Source: JAWKWH01 sp963669415 | GTDB lineage: Bacteria; Pseudomonadota; Alphaproteobacteria; Rhizobiales; Rhizobiaceae | Direction of reading: 5' to 3' | Length of the DNA stretch: 64,000 bases | Assembly: GCA_963669415.2 (NCBI GenBank) | Contig: CAXXPS010000003.1 | Span: 868,001 to 932,000 of the forward strand | Shown: piece by piece, positions 18,742 through 27,227 of the stretch | How positions within the stretch are numbered: position 1 is the stretch's first letter | Layout: each line of letters starts with the position of its first letter | The notes under the pieces: model-generated | Database searches by the model: none | What the model was told of the DNA's origin: nothing | What the model saw: the letters and a program-made list of their open reading frames with translations, nothing else | Translations under genes and position numbers: made by a program

Positions 18742-19659
18742 ATGAGCATGGCACAGGACAAAAGCGGTACAGCACCGACCGCCTATATCGTCATGGTGCT
18801 CACGCCGCTTTTCTTTTCAACCAATCTGATTTTTGGTCGCGGAGTATCCGGCGATGTCGCACCATTCACCCTGGCTTTCCTGCGCTGGTCTGTGGTGGCG
18901 ATTGTGCTTTCACCGCTAGTGTGGCAGGCGCGCATCCAGATTCAGAAAATTTCCGCCCCGGGATTTGTCCGAATTTGCGGCCTCGGTTTTCTCGGAATGT
19001 GGGTTTGCGGCGCGCTGGTCTATGTCGCACTGGACTACACCACTGCGACCAATGCCACGCTCATCTACACCACCTCCTCGGTGATGATCATCCTGATCGA
19101 GTTCCTGTTTTACGGCCGCAAGAGCAATTGGCGTGAGGCAGTTGGGATTGTCATGGCGATGGCAGGCATCGTGGTGATTGTTGTGAAGGGAAGTTTGGAA
19201 TTACTGCTGACGCTGACATTAAACCCGGGCGACCTGATCATTTTCGTCTCGGCGTTTGCGTGGGCGGGTTACTCTGTGTTGCTGCGGCGCGGCGAGATAG
19301 CCTCAATACCGACATTGCCTGCGCTGGCTGTCGTTTCCGCGATTGGCGCAGTTTGGCTGTTACCATTTGCGATTTGGGAATTCTTGAACGGACAAGAGAT
19401 GCCGGCGACCCCTCACGCGTGGGGCAGCATCGCTGGCATCATTGTGTTTGCTTCTCTACTCGCGTTTTCGGGTTTTCAGTTCGGTGCACGCCATCTGGGG
19501 GCTCCGGTCGCCGGCATATTCATGTACATGCTGCCGGTATACGGCGTTGCGCTGGCGATGATTTTCCTGGGTGAGCGGCTGGAATTCCACCACCTTGCCG
19601 GCGCGGCGCTGGTCATGGGCGGTATTATGTCGGCTACCTTGCCGATGCGCTCATCCTAG
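18742..19659 (+). CDS. EamA/DMT-family transporter
   Basis: The 305-residue protein has ten predicted membrane helices and the duplicated EamA layout. Examples are the first-half end VMIILIEFLFYGRK and the second-half end LGERLEFHHLAGAALVMGG. It is not closely similar by eye to the EamA protein at 2735-3658. The substrate is unknown. ATG 18742 (MSMAQDKSG) is chosen; the open frame upstream overlaps the glmU promoter and lacks membrane character. The 3' end overlaps ccdA on the other strand by nine bases. Confidence 0.85.
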   Translation: MSMAQDKSGTAPTAYIVMVLTPLFFSTNLIFGRGVSGDVAPFTLAFLRWSVVAIVLSPLVWQARIQIQKISAPGFVRICGLGFLGMWVCGALVYVALDYTTATNATLIYTTSSVMIILIEFLFYGRKSNWREAVGIVMAMAGIVVIVVKGSLELLLTLTLNPGDLIIFVSAFAWAGYSVLLRRGEIASIPTLPALAVVSAIGAVWLLPFAIWEFLNGQEMPATPHAWGSIAGIIVFASLLAFSGFQFGARHLGAPVAGIFMYMLPVYGVALAMIFLGERLEFHHLAGAALVMGGIMSATLPMRSS

Positions 19660-20391
19660 CTGACCAAGCAATGGGAATGTTTCAAGCAGGAAGAACGCAA
19701 TTGTCTGCATTCCTCCAGTCAGGAACAGAACTCCGGCGACGACAAGCAGCCCACCCATCACTTTTTCCACCTTGCCCATGTGAACGCGGAAACGGCCCAG
19801 AAACCGCATAAACGCGCCCGAGAATGCGCTGGCAAGCAGAAACGGAATGCCTAGACCGGCTGAATATGCGGCCAGAAGCAATGCGCCTTCGCCGACGGTT
19901 TCACGCCCTCCGGCAAGCGTCAGGATTGGTCCCAAAACCGGGCCAATGCAAGGGGTCCATCCGAAAGCGAATGCCAGGCCCATGACATAGGCGGCTCCCA
20001 CGTTTGCGGGCTTGCCACCGGCCTGAAACCGTGCTTCGCGGGAAAGCAGCGGGATGCGAATAACGCCAAGGAAATTCAATCCCATGAGGATGATCACAAG
20101 GCCGGCCACGACGGCGATTTCGTTTTGCCAGGCGCGCAGGAATGAACCGATGGTCGAGGCACCCGCACCTAGCGCGACAAACACCGTCGAAAAGCCAAGT
20201 ACAAAGGCAATCGACGCCCCCATTAGCGCCGAGCGGTAACCGATGCTTTCATGGTTCGAATCACCGCGGAAATCGTCGACCGAAATACCCGCCATATAGC
20301 AAAGATAAGGAGGCACGAGCGGCAACACGCAGGGCGACAGGAACGACAGTGCGCCGGCGCCGATGGCGCTCAGATAACCGACGTCAAGCAT
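19651..20391 (-). CDS. ccdA: cytochrome c biogenesis / thiol-disulfide transporter CcdA
   Basis: This 246-residue protein has about six membrane helices. Its two reactive cysteines sit in the family motifs LSPCVLPLVPPYLCYM (first helix) and FGWTPCIGP (fourth helix). CcdA moves reducing equivalents from cytoplasmic thioredoxin across the membrane to periplasmic thiol proteins, for example for haem attachment to cytochrome c. The start at ATG 20391 (MLDVGYLSAIGAG) is preferred over an upstream in-frame extension of 27 unrelated residues. Confidence 0.9.
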   Translation of the reverse strand: MLDVGYLSAIGAGALSFLSPCVLPLVPPYLCYMAGISVDDFRGDSNHESIGYRSALMGASIAFVLGFSTVFVALGAGASTIGSFLRAWQNEIAVVAGLVIILMGLNFLGVIRIPLLSREARFQAGGKPANVGAAYVMGLAFAFGWTPCIGPVLGPILTLAGGRETVGEGALLLAAYSAGLGIPFLLASAFSGAFMRFLGRFRVHMGKVEKVMGGLLVVAGVLFLTGGMQTIAFFLLETFPLLGQLG

Positions 20392-20687
20392 GCGCGTTTT
20401 CCATCGTTCATGATTTCCAGCATGGCCGTATAGCTTCCATTCAGCTGTTCCTATAACGCGCTGGTTCTTCACGCGCCAATCACCTAATTGTCGCTATCTA
20501 TTTGACATCAGGCAGTTAGGGAATGACATCCAGATCCATTTGACGCCGGTATTTCCAAGTGGGTTGAGGTGGCAGCGCCATTGCGATCCGCAGATGTTGC
20601 AAGCAAGCGGGTAACCCGACCCAACAACCGCGAAAACCCCAGGATTTGTCCATAATTTCGATCCAGCCAAAACGCAGCATTTTGCGG

Positions 20688-20715
20688 TTGACCGGCTTGG
20701 TGTTGCTCCTTATGT
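20688..20715 (+). promoter_or_regulatory. likely promoter of tRNA-Lys
   Basis: TTGACC (20688-20693) and TTATGT (20710-20715) are separated by 16 bases and lie about 40 bases upstream of the tRNA. This fits a sigma-70 type promoter. The rest of the 20392-20754 gap shows no gene. Confidence 0.5.
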
Positions 20716-20754
20716 TCCGCGCACTTTCGGGCGGCCGGATTGCCCGGCCGTTGG

Positions 20755-20830
20755 GAGCGCGTAGCTCAGCTGGTAGAGCAACTGACTTTTAATCAGTAGG
20801 TCCAGGGTTCGAGCCCCTGCGCGCTCACCA
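20755..20830 (+). tRNA. tRNA-Lys (anticodon UUU)
   Basis: The complete cloverleaf begins with acceptor strand GAGCGCG, which pairs with CGCGCTC before the discriminator A and an encoded CCA (20828-20830). The D arm has GCTCAGCTGGTAGAGC. The anticodon stem ACTGA/TCAGT encloses loop CTTTTAA with anticodon TTT at 20788-20790. The T arm contains GGTTCGAGCCC. Its 3' 46 bases are repeated at 45351-45396, marking it as the integration site of the island that follows. Confidence 0.97.
20785..20830. repeat. attL core: 3' part of tRNA-Lys
   Basis: This 46-base segment, from the end of the 5' anticodon stem to the CCA, is identical to 45351-45396. Identity stops at once on both sides: g versus a before it, aattaa versus tgaaat after it. 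A direct repeat of a tRNA 3' end flanking an integrase element is the classic footprint of tyrosine-recombinase integration. Confidence 0.93.
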
Positions 20831-21051
20831 AATTAATCATAAATTTCAAAATCTTAATAAGCGCACCTTGCGGCACGCTTTGCTGATGCAATTTTGTGTC
20901 AGCACGATGTCAGCAATTCGGTTTGAGTTCGCGAGCACCGATATGCCCATCTTTGTGAAACCGCCGAAATCGGCTGTTGACCAATATGACAGAGAACGGC
21001 CAAAACCGAGAAAAGTGTCACCACCCGTCACACTCTCGCTTTCGAAGGTTT

Positions 21052-21330
21052 TCACTCTATTTCGAGCCTGAAAACGTGAACAGCAATTGGTTCGACCACA
21101 CTGAACCAGATAATGGCACATCCAATTATCGCCCCAACTACAGCGATGCCCATCTGGATCAACATGTTCAGGAAGGCATTGGAAACAAGAGTTGTCTTTC
21201 CCAGACCGTAGCCCGTTTCGAAATATCGGTCGAGCCTAAGGCCGAAGTTATCATCCCTCCTAAGTACATCTCTGTACAAGACCAAAGTTGCGGTCGCCAA
21301 GAAGCCTATCCTTAGAAAGGCGCAAATCAT
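21052..21330 (-). CDS. possible small membrane protein, unknown
   Basis: An open frame of 92 residues has two hydrophobic stretches: ICAFLRIGFLATATLVLY near the N-terminus, and IAVVGAIIGCAIIWFSVVEPI near the C-terminus. They are separated by a charged segment (RRDDNFGLRLDRYFETGYG). The layout would suit a small inner-membrane protein, but no family is recognised. No good ribosome-binding site precedes the GTG/ATG pair at 21333/21330. It is the first candidate gene after the attL end. Confidence 0.3.
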   Translation of the reverse strand: MICAFLRIGFLATATLVLYRDVLRRDDNFGLRLDRYFETGYGLGKTTLVSNAFLNMLIQMGIAVVGAIIGCAIIWFSVVEPIAVHVFRLEIE

Positions 21331-21581
21331 CACAACGAAAGCTAGGAGATGTTAGTCGACCATTTGATGATGATTTTAGCACACTTCAGCTGCTGGAAAG
21401 CAGCCCACCTCTTTATACGATGGGTAACCACTTCGCATAATAACCTTGAGGGTGAGCGGACTGGAGGGATTTGTGAATCCACTACTGACATGCCGGAAAA
21501 GTCAACACGGTTGGGATCATCACAACAATCATGTTACCATCGCGCCGTGTTGTTATCTCATCAGTCAAGTGAGATAGAAAA

Positions 21582-22445
21582 GTGATTTGGTCATTTTCGA
21601 AACTACTTAATATTGGCTTGTTTGCCGACGATGAACGCGAGGCCGATCCGCCAAATCAGACAAATCTCGCGATTTCACGTCGTCTCGATAAGATGCGCCA
21701 AAATCCTGTTGACGAAAACCCCGCCTACAAAGTGGCCCGACAAGAGGCCAAACGGCTTCAACAGCAAAACGATGCCGGACACGCCTCTCTGAAGGATGTT
21801 GAGAAGTTTTGTAAGCACTTGGGATTAGACTTAACGCCCTACGGCGTCGGAGCCGCTTTGCTGTCAATCGCAAGTGACTACTCACCTGCAGAGACTGCTT
21901 CCCATTTTGCTGTGGTTACAATTGCTCGTGACATGAAATTGGCACTGCACGACACGGAAAAAATATTGAGCGTAGCCATCTGTGGCGCTGCGATGCTTGA
22001 GGTTCTGAGAGAGTGGAAGGACGAAAACTTCGTAAGGGAAAGTTTCTGGCGCAATGATACAAATGCCATCGGCAACATCATTACTCCGGGTCCTGAGACT
22101 GAAAACTGGATAAATCGTGTTTTGCGCGACACCTTCGTTTCGGAAGCTGTTGCAACGAACCGTGTGCTCTCTAACTTGTCACCGGACGATCCATCAAAAA
22201 GGTATCGCAAGGCCGCTGAGCAGGGGGATGGTGAAGCTCAAATGTTCCTTGGTTGCGGCTATCAGCAGGGTCACGGAGTGCCGCAGGACTATGTTTCAGC
22301 CCACATGTGGCTCAATCTGGCGGCGGCGCAAGGTGAAGAAAAAGCGGCTGAAAGGCGAGACTACGTCGCGGCGTTGATGACCCCCGAGCAAATTGCCGAA
22401 GCTCAGCGATTAGCTCGGGAGTGGAAGCCAATTTCAGAGCGCTAA
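21582..22445 (+). CDS. Sel1-like repeat protein
   Basis: This 287-residue protein starts with GTG at 21582. The N-terminal 200 residues are not recognised. The C-terminal part is a Sel1-type helical repeat: YRKAAEQGDGEAQMFLG, YQQGHGVPQDYVSAHMWLN and LAAAQGEEKAAERRD, ending with the LTPEQ-like helix common after such repeats. Sel1 repeats mediate protein-protein contacts; the partner is unknown. No signal peptide is evident. The gene stands alone among non-coding stretches near the left end of the island. Confidence 0.75.
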   Translation: MIWSFSKLLNIGLFADDEREADPPNQTNLAISRRLDKMRQNPVDENPAYKVARQEAKRLQQQNDAGHASLKDVEKFCKHLGLDLTPYGVGAALLSIASDYSPAETASHFAVVTIARDMKLALHDTEKILSVAICGAAMLEVLREWKDENFVRESFWRNDTNAIGNIITPGPETENWINRVLRDTFVSEAVATNRVLSNLSPDDPSKRYRKAAEQGDGEAQMFLGCGYQQGHGVPQDYVSAHMWLNLAAAQGEEKAAERRDYVAALMTPEQIAEAQRLAREWKPISER

Positions 22446-23451
22446 GCTTCCGCGAGTACAATTTTCTAAAAGCCTCCAAGTACATTCGAATGGAAAAGAG
22501 GGTCACCGCCGGCACAGCAATCCTGTTGCCTAGACGGGCGCTTCAAGGAATGCATGGCCGAGTTGGGTTGGCTGTTCTAACCAGTCGCTGAATTGCATTA
22601 ACAACGGAGGCGGCCCTAGGCCAGCCAACCGTATCAATCAGCATGTGAGGTGTTGGTGCTTTGTCCGCAGAACTAGGGCGTGTACTCATAAACGAGCGAG
22701 CGCCGATGACCGCTTTCGGCGAAACCTCCGAAGACGATCAATCAACCGCGTAGGTCAGCATCGCGGACAAACCGACCAACATTACCAGCATAGTATGTCT
22801 AATCCGCGACACGTCTCGTGCGGGCGTTATGTGCTATTAGCAGTCGTCATGGCTTGAATTTGTTAACGACCAATTTGGGGCCGAGTGCGGACTGTCAGCT
22901 TTTGGGCATCGAATTGGCAGAGCGGACATTCGCAGTATTGATCTGCTTGGAAGCACCTGAATGGCAGCTCAGCGGACAAAGTTACTATGGATGGATGTCC
23001 ACGGTGCCCGATCTGCGACATTCATTGTGCTGAGGCCTTTGCGCGGAGGCGCTGCCTACATGGCAAGGTTCGACCGATCGCAATTAGCGAGTGGTGGGCA
23101 TTAGCCAGGCCAGATTTTCAATATGTGCCAATTCGGCCTGGCGCCCCTAACAATCGAGGGTGATTGGTGCTACGCCAACCTATCGGTTAGCCTAGGCGCC
23201 GGTCTCGGAAAGAACCACACGGTTCCCCCAACCTCACGACGATGCCCTCCATAGTTGATAAGAGGGTGATATCCGGACAAGCGCGGTATCAATAAAGTGG
23301 GAAATCGTGATGTGTCAGAAGTGTACATGTTGCTTGCCTGACTACCGCGGAAAAATGCCAATTTGGCCGACTTTCTATCACATCTGACCAAGCTCGAACT
23401 CTGCCTCTAATTCGCTGAAATCTCTAACTCCTCGCTGAAGGAAGTGAATCG
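22446..23451. other. 1-kb stretch without a convincing gene
   Basis: Only short overlapping open frames occur here on either strand, none with a good ribosome-binding site or recognisable domain. The stretch contains a degenerate copy of the island's interspersed repeat (22862-22900, with aacgaccaatttgggg) and a shorter trace near 22695 (gatgaccgctttcgg). It is probably decayed DNA. Confidence 0.5.
22862..22900 (+). repeat. degenerate copy of interspersed repeat (copy E)
   Basis: The segment resembles the conserved core of the island's roughly 140-base repeat (aacgaccgatttgggggcgcaaagcgg) but has several changes. Nearby agcggacattcgcag resembles the repeat's 5' half in inverse orientation. 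It is assigned by similarity by eye only. Confidence 0.4.
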
Positions 23452-23610
23452 ATGATTAAAAACAGATACGTGAAAAAAACGGATACGCCGCCAGTCTTCA
23501 AAGATCCAAAAGAAAATCGCTTCAAACAGATACGAGAAGAGGCTGCGGAAAAACGAAAGAAAATGGAAAGCGAATCTCCAACCAGCAATAAACAACCGAG
23601 CAGGAATTAA
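23452..23610 (+). CDS. small highly charged protein, 52 residues
   Basis: The frame starts MIKNRYVKKTDTPPVF and is rich in Lys, Arg and Glu (REEAAEKRKKMESES), likely a short helix with disordered ends. AAGGAAG lies about eight bases upstream of ATG 23452, a strong ribosome-binding site that supports translation. No family is recognised. A charged, helix-prone tiny protein would suit nucleic-acid or protein binding, but that is only a composition argument. Confidence 0.5.
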   Translation: MIKNRYVKKTDTPPVFKDPKENRFKQIREEAAEKRKKMESESPTSNKQPSRN

Positions 23611-23797
23611 GGGTCAACGTAGTGTCTTTTTCCGCCTGTGAAGTTGTTTGTGAACTTAGCTACGCTAGTGGCACGTAACCAATGATCTTGATGTGATGGT
23701 CTGCCCTTGGCAGGCTGAACGCTCAGCTGCTCGACCATGCTGACCGGGTACTTTGCTTACAGCGAACGAAGAGAAATATTAATGAGGTGCTTTCTCA

Positions 23798-24163
23798 TCA
23801 GCGAAGTAGCTCCAGAGCGAGCATATCAGCATTGATCTTGAATTGTTCACACAGCCCACCGCCTTTTACATCGTCAATGACAATCTCGTTGATAGCTTCA
23901 GACCAGACTTCCACAAATACGATTGGGTTCGCTTTGGTGAACTCTCGCAGAGCTAACTGAGCGTTCTTGAAATGTTGTAAATACGCATAGCCGCAATTCG
24001 CCATGACCTCTTGATGGCTAAAGCCCGAGTTATAGACGTACAGGGCTCGCAAGTACGCGCCGATCTGCTTGTCCTGCATCTGCAATAGTACGGCGTCCCG
24101 GGTATTGCCCGGGACAATTGTCGTGGCGATGATTACGGCGGATAAGAAAAATCTCTCGAGCAT
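23798..24163 (-). CDS. hypothetical protein with N-terminal signal-like segment
   Basis: This 121-residue protein starts at ATG 24163 with MLERFFLSAVIIATTIVPGN, a likely signal peptide. The rest is mainly helical and acidic, with two cysteines (MANCGYAYL, GGLCEQF). It is probably periplasmic. No family is recognised. It follows a possible 50-residue frame on the same strand with a 27-base gap, and is the leftmost of a leftward series from 25425 to 23798. Confidence 0.5.
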   Translation of the reverse strand: MLERFFLSAVIIATTIVPGNTRDAVLLQMQDKQIGAYLRALYVYNSGFSHQEVMANCGYAYLQHFKNAQLALREFTKANPIVFVEVWSEAINEIVIDDVKGGGLCEQFKINADMLALELLR

Positions 24164-24190
24164 GGTTTCGGTCTTTCTTGTTAGTTTGGA

Positions 24191-24343
24191 TCAATCGCGC
24201 AGAAGATCGAAGCGTTCTGCGTCATATTCGACGTACCCACAAGGACCATTGGTCCGCTGTTTGAACCAGCCTGCTGGACCGCGTGTTGTACAGCTGTAAG
24301 GAGATTCCGATTCAACGACGTCACGTTGTCCGTGCTCGCGCAT
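24191..24343 (-). CDS. possible 50-residue protein
   Basis: The frame from ATG 24343 reads MREHGQRDVVESESPYSCTT, then RGPAGWFKQRTNGPCGYVEY and an acidic tail. It has two cysteines and a compact, aromatic-rich middle that looks protein-like. The Shine-Dalgarno sequence is weak. It lies 27 bases before the 121-residue gene on the same strand. No family is recognised. Confidence 0.35.
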   Translation of the reverse strand: MREHGQRDVVESESPYSCTTRGPAGWFKQRTNGPCGYVEYDAERFDLLRD

Positions 24344-24482
24344 CAACGGCTTCGAGCCCAACTTTGCCGTTGAAAGTGGCCAGCCTAGATTGATTGGTCC
24401 GGCGTGAATGTTAGTGAATCATCGGAACCTTGTAGGGGTTGCCTTATGGCCGATCAGGATCGGCAAATAGTAGCGAACCGCT

Positions 24483-24626
24483 CTAACCTTTCGGCTTTTT
24501 CGACCATGGAGCAGCACCGTCAGCACCTTTTCCGCTCTTGCCAAATACATTCTCGACAGCGGCTGGTTTCTTCTCCTTCTTCGGTTTCCTCACTTCGCGA
24601 TTGCTGCGTTTTTGACCTTTAGCCAT
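24483..24626 (-). CDS. tiny basic protein, MAKGQ-type (copy 1)
   Basis: This 47-residue lysine-rich protein begins MAKGQKRSNREVRKPKKEKK. It is clearly paralogous to the 45-residue protein at 26272-26409 (MAKGQNRSNREFRKPKQKK). ATG 24626 is preceded by AAGGA about ten bases upstream. That site overlaps the stop of the preceding gene (TAGAAGGAA), so translation is probably coupled. I recall proteins of this type as unannotated small genes in Hyphomicrobiales. The composition suggests nucleic-acid binding, but no function is known to me. Confidence 0.7.
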   Translation of the reverse strand: MAKGQKRSNREVRKPKKEKKPAAVENVFGKSGKGADGAAPWSKKPKG

Positions 24627-24641
24627 AACGATAAATTCCTT

Positions 24642-25037
24642 CTAGCTGTGAAAAACTTTGTTCTTGTCTTCCTGCACATTGGCCTCGACCAGCAGATCTT
24701 CCGTTGTGACCAGCTCATAGCGTTCGAAATCGCTGCGGATGTGATATTGCAGAGCGCCGCCTATTGCCGGCAGAGTTCCGTAGATCCGAAAGGTCTTGGT
24801 CGCCGCGGTTGTCGGTAGATAGTCGTTATTCAGGCACACTAACTGACCAACAGCAAACGGTGAGAAGACATGATTTGCACGCTCCAAATATCTATTTCTG
24901 ATCAATTGACACTGATCGCGATTGAGCGAGCGTTGTTCCCGACAAACTGCAATACTGAGTTCGGAAGGGTCGACCGGCACGAGTTGAGTGTTCCAGCGGT
25001 CCGTCGACAATATCGGCAGGATTGCGGCGTGCCCCAT
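24642..25037 (-). CDS. hypothetical protein, partner of MAKGQ protein (copy 1)
   Basis: The C-terminal 75 residues (FAVGQLVCLNNDY, then TLPAIGGALQYHIRSDFERY, ELVTTEDLL) match the protein at 25977-26318. The shared pattern is GQxVxL, LPxxGGxLQYxIRxDxERxExVxTxDxL, a small beta-rich SH3-like layout. The first 60 residues have no counterpart, so the true start may be internal (for example a TTG near 24885). It is followed at once by the MAKGQ gene, in the same order as the second copy. No function is known. Confidence 0.6.
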   Translation of the reverse strand: MGHAAILPILSTDRWNTQLVPVDPSELSIAVCREQRSLNRDQCQLIRNRYLERANHVFSPFAVGQLVCLNNDYLPTTAATKTFRIYGTLPAIGGALQYHIRSDFERYELVTTEDLLVEANVQEDKNKVFHS

Positions 25038-25074
25038 TCGTTAGCCCGCAAAGTGCCTGCGTGTTGAAAGTCGG

Positions 25075-25425
25075 TCAGATGTCCTTGGTCAATGCGGCCA
25101 GGCATGCTTCCGCGAGAGCTCGATCCGGTTTGTCAGCACCCAGAGGCGTCGCCCAACCGGATTCCTCTACAATCCCGCGCCGCTTATAGACGCTGGCGTT
25201 ATTTATCTCTGCCAGCACATCGGTTGACTTCGGGTCGCTTTGCGATTTCTGGACGCAATAAGGTGTGAGTGCCATGGCTGTTGCGGCAATTGACTGTTTG
25301 CCCGACATTTGAGCGGCAGCACTGCTGGTCATCCAGCCACCCCAGCCGAATCCCGCAACAGCCAGAGCAAGAGCACCCGCTCCCGCGCCCACAAGCGCAG
25401 GTTTCGTCCATTCAGGAATTTGCAT
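25075..25425 (-). CDS. small membrane-anchored protein, unknown
   Basis: The 116-residue protein starts MQIPEWTKPALVGAGAGALA. One membrane helix (about residues 9-30, ending GFGWGGWM) is followed by an outside domain of about 85 residues. That domain contains TPYCVQKSQSDPKS, YKRRGIVEESGWATPLG and ALAEACLAAL, with two cysteines. I recall similar short proteins, of unknown function, in Hyphomicrobiales genomes. The ATG at 25425 is favoured over 25461. It heads the leftward group and faces the rightward group across a 290-base gap. Confidence 0.6.
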   Translation of the reverse strand: MQIPEWTKPALVGAGAGALALAVAGFGWGGWMTSSAAAQMSGKQSIAATAMALTPYCVQKSQSDPKSTDVLAEINNASVYKRRGIVEESGWATPLGADKPDRALAEACLAALTKDI

Positions 25426-25526
25426 GGTCACGTCCAATCTGTTTGGGGAAAAGCTACGCATGATCGCGTAGAGATTTGTCCTTGTAGCACGTATATTGCG
25501 AAAGCCCGCATCTTTTCTCAGCGGAC

Positions 25527-25625
25527 TTGATATTGCTGCTGTTTGGGGCCATGTTCGCCCATACGTTTACAGCCATCATTGGCTATCTGATATCCCGGCT
25601 TGCCGGTTTTTTGGGTTACCCCTGA
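25527..25625 (+). CDS. possible 32-residue hydrophobic peptide
   Basis: The frame from TTG 25527 gives ILLLFGAMFAHTFTAIIGYL and then ISRLAGFLGYP, one continuous membrane-helix-like segment. It lies in the divergent gap between the membrane-anchored protein (25425, leftward) and the gene at 25717. No clear Shine-Dalgarno sequence is present. It is listed because it is compact and hydrophobic; it may be chance. Confidence 0.22.
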   Translation: MILLLFGAMFAHTFTAIIGYLISRLAGFLGYP

Positions 25626-25716
25626 TTTTGCGAACGTTACGGACTTTGTGCAAACCGCACGGAGGAAACAAACTCATTGTTCGCTGACACCGGGCGCACG
25701 CGAAAGATTTTCAGCC

Positions 25717-25980
25717 ATGACGTACCGTACCAAACAAACCATAGTCCACTTCACTCAGACGTTTGAAATTCCTGGTTTTGATCAGCCGCAGCCGGCAGGC
25801 AAATATCGCATCGACTACGACGAACAGCGGATCGAAGGTATATCGCGGCAAGCTTGGCGGCGCGTCAGCACATTTATCCATCTTCCGGCGATTGCTTCAA
25901 AGTCGTCTACGCGCCGGATGGTACGTATTAATCCTGCGGTTCTCGACGCCGCCTTGGAAAAAGACCAACAACAATCATGA
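25717..25980 (+). CDS. hypothetical protein, 87 residues
   Basis: Starting at ATG 25717 (MTYRTKQTIVHFTQTFEIPG), it continues with QPAGKYRIDYDEQRIEGISRQ, a beta-strand-rich pattern, and WRRVSTFIHLPA. I recall similar short proteins from Hyphomicrobiales, with no known role. Its stop overlaps the start of the next gene (ATGA at 25977-25980). That makes it the first gene of a rightward chain of overlapping small genes ending at 26675. Confidence 0.6.
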   Translation: MTYRTKQTIVHFTQTFEIPGFDQPQPAGKYRIDYDEQRIEGISRQAWRRVSTFIHLPAIASKSSTRRMVRINPAVLDAALEKDQQQS

Positions 25981-26318
25981 CCACCAAAGGTACATTGCGA
26001 GGCGATTCCCGGCTGAAACGGCGGGAGGATCCGACACATCTTTACACAATTGGCCAGGCTGTTCGGCTGCGTGGCGGTTTCGGCCATTCGGCCACATCCT
26101 CAGACATTTATCACATCACCAGTTTGCTTCCATCGCATGGAGGCTCTTTGCAATACCGTATCCGCAATGACGAGGAACGTCACGAACGAGTAGCTACGCA
26201 GGACAGCCTCAAGCCGGTCAGCATGCCGCTGTCCGGCGGTGAGGGAACTCTTATCGAAAGGACCTTCGGACATGGCCAAGGGACAGAATCGCAGCAATCG
26301 CGAGTTCAGAAAACCTAA
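25977..26318 (+). CDS. hypothetical protein, partner of MAKGQ protein (copy 2)
   Basis: ATG 25977 overlaps the preceding stop (ATGA). The middle of this 113-residue frame (TIGQAVRLRGGFG, LLPSHGGSLQYRIRNDEER, HERVATQDSL) is paralogous to the C-terminal part of the protein at 24642-25037. Its last 16 codons overlap the MAKGQ gene in another frame, so the C-terminus may be unimportant or the overlap may couple translation. The gene order matches copy 1. Function is unknown. Confidence 0.6.
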   Translation: MTTKGTLRGDSRLKRREDPTHLYTIGQAVRLRGGFGHSATSSDIYHITSLLPSHGGSLQYRIRNDEERHERVATQDSLKPVSMPLSGGEGTLIERTFGHGQGTESQQSRVQKT

Positions 26319-26409
26319 GCAAAAGAAGGAACCCGCAAAACCGGCAAACACATTCGGAAACCGGGCTCATTTGACCGTAAATGCCACACAATATAAGGGC
26401 AAGAAGTGA
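26272..26409 (+). CDS. tiny basic protein, MAKGQ-type (copy 2)
   Basis: The 45-residue protein MAKGQNRSNREFRKPKQKK... shares its first 18 residues almost exactly with the 47-residue protein at 24483-24626; the C-terminal halves differ. AAAGGA lies ten bases before ATG 26272. The stop overlaps the start of the DUF1488 gene by one base (TGATG), indicating coupled translation. The basic composition suggests nucleic-acid contact, but function is unknown. Confidence 0.7.
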   Translation: MAKGQNRSNREFRKPKQKKEPAKPANTFGNRAHLTVNATQYKGKK

Positions 26410-26675
26410 TGGCAGAGACGTTGGAGTTTCCGAACCCTACTAGAAGCTTTGACGAAACGCGGAATGCCGTCCGCTTCATCGGTTATGATGACATGGTTCA
26501 GGTGCCGTTCTTCGTCGAGGCTGGAGCGTTGTCCATATCGGGCAGGACTGCGGTCACGGAGGCTGAGTGTCTGAAAGCATTCGATGCGTCGCGCGGCTTG
26601 ATCTATAGCACAGCCCGCAAAGCCTACTCACGCAGCCAATGCAGACCTTTTACGCTGACAGCCGCCGATTTTTGA
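26409..26675 (+). CDS. DUF1488 domain protein
   Basis: The protein MAETLEFPNPTRSFDETRNAV..RFIGYDDMVQVPFFVEAGAL has the recognisable DUF1488 opening (FPNPxRSxDxTRxxVRFxGxDxxxxVxFFVE). It continues with a helical C-terminus around ECLKAFDASRGLIYSTARKAYSR. No function is established for this family. Translation starts at ATG 26409, sharing one base with the previous stop. It ends the rightward chain that starts at 25717. Confidence 0.75.
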   Translation: MAETLEFPNPTRSFDETRNAVRFIGYDDMVQVPFFVEAGALSISGRTAVTEAECLKAFDASRGLIYSTARKAYSRSQCRPFTLTAADF

Positions 26676-26955
26676 TCACCGCGCTCCGCAAACCCGAAAA
26701 GTCTTCGATTGTTGATTTATTGGAAGTGTTCCTACTGGACGCCGGACACCGGAACATTCACCGCAGTTCGAGTTGCATCTTGTTTCGAACACTATTAGAG
26801 CCTACATAGCCGTATATCGATCTTAGCTGTTGAAGTTTGTTTTTGGCGCTAAATGCGCTAGCTGCGATATTCCTCTCTTAAAATCGATCTCATCTGTGTG
26901 CCCCGCACCTGCGGTGGCATGCAACAATTATATGACCGATTGAAAGGAAGACGTC

Positions 26956-27165
26956 ATGATCACCGGAACAGTAAAATTCTTTAACAGCAACAAGGGCTTC
27001 GGCTTCATTACTCCCGAGGACGGAACGTCGGATGTTTTCGTCCACATTTCTGCCGTGGAGCGTTCGGGATTGAACTCAATTGTTGAGGGCCAGAAGCTCA
27101 GCTTCGAGGTCGTGCGCGATACAAAGTCAGGCAAAAGCGCTGCTGAGAACCTTCAGGCTGCGTAA
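26956..27165 (+). CDS. cold shock protein, CspA family
   Basis: The 69-residue single cold-shock domain contains RNP-1 (KGFGFITPEDG) and RNP-2 (VFVHISAVERSG), with the typical start TGTVKFFN. Such proteins bind single-stranded RNA and DNA and loosen RNA structure. AAGGA precedes ATG 26956. The 280-base stretch before the gene (26676-26955) holds no other gene and may be a long 5' leader, as cold-shock genes often have. A hairpin follows at 27228-27250. Its presence on a mobile island beside small basic proteins is notable. Confidence 0.9.
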   Translation: MITGTVKFFNSNKGFGFITPEDGTSDVFVHISAVERSGLNSIVEGQKLSFEVVRDTKSGKSAAENLQAA

Positions 27166-27227
27166 GAAATCGTCTCCAACTGGTGACCACGGATGTACTG
27201 GCACCGGTCGTCGAGATGAAGAAGAGG

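Noticed and set aside
22645..23033. Two 70-codon open frames in the gene-free stretch
   Set aside because: They overlap each other and the degenerate repeat, lack ribosome-binding sites and have biased composition.
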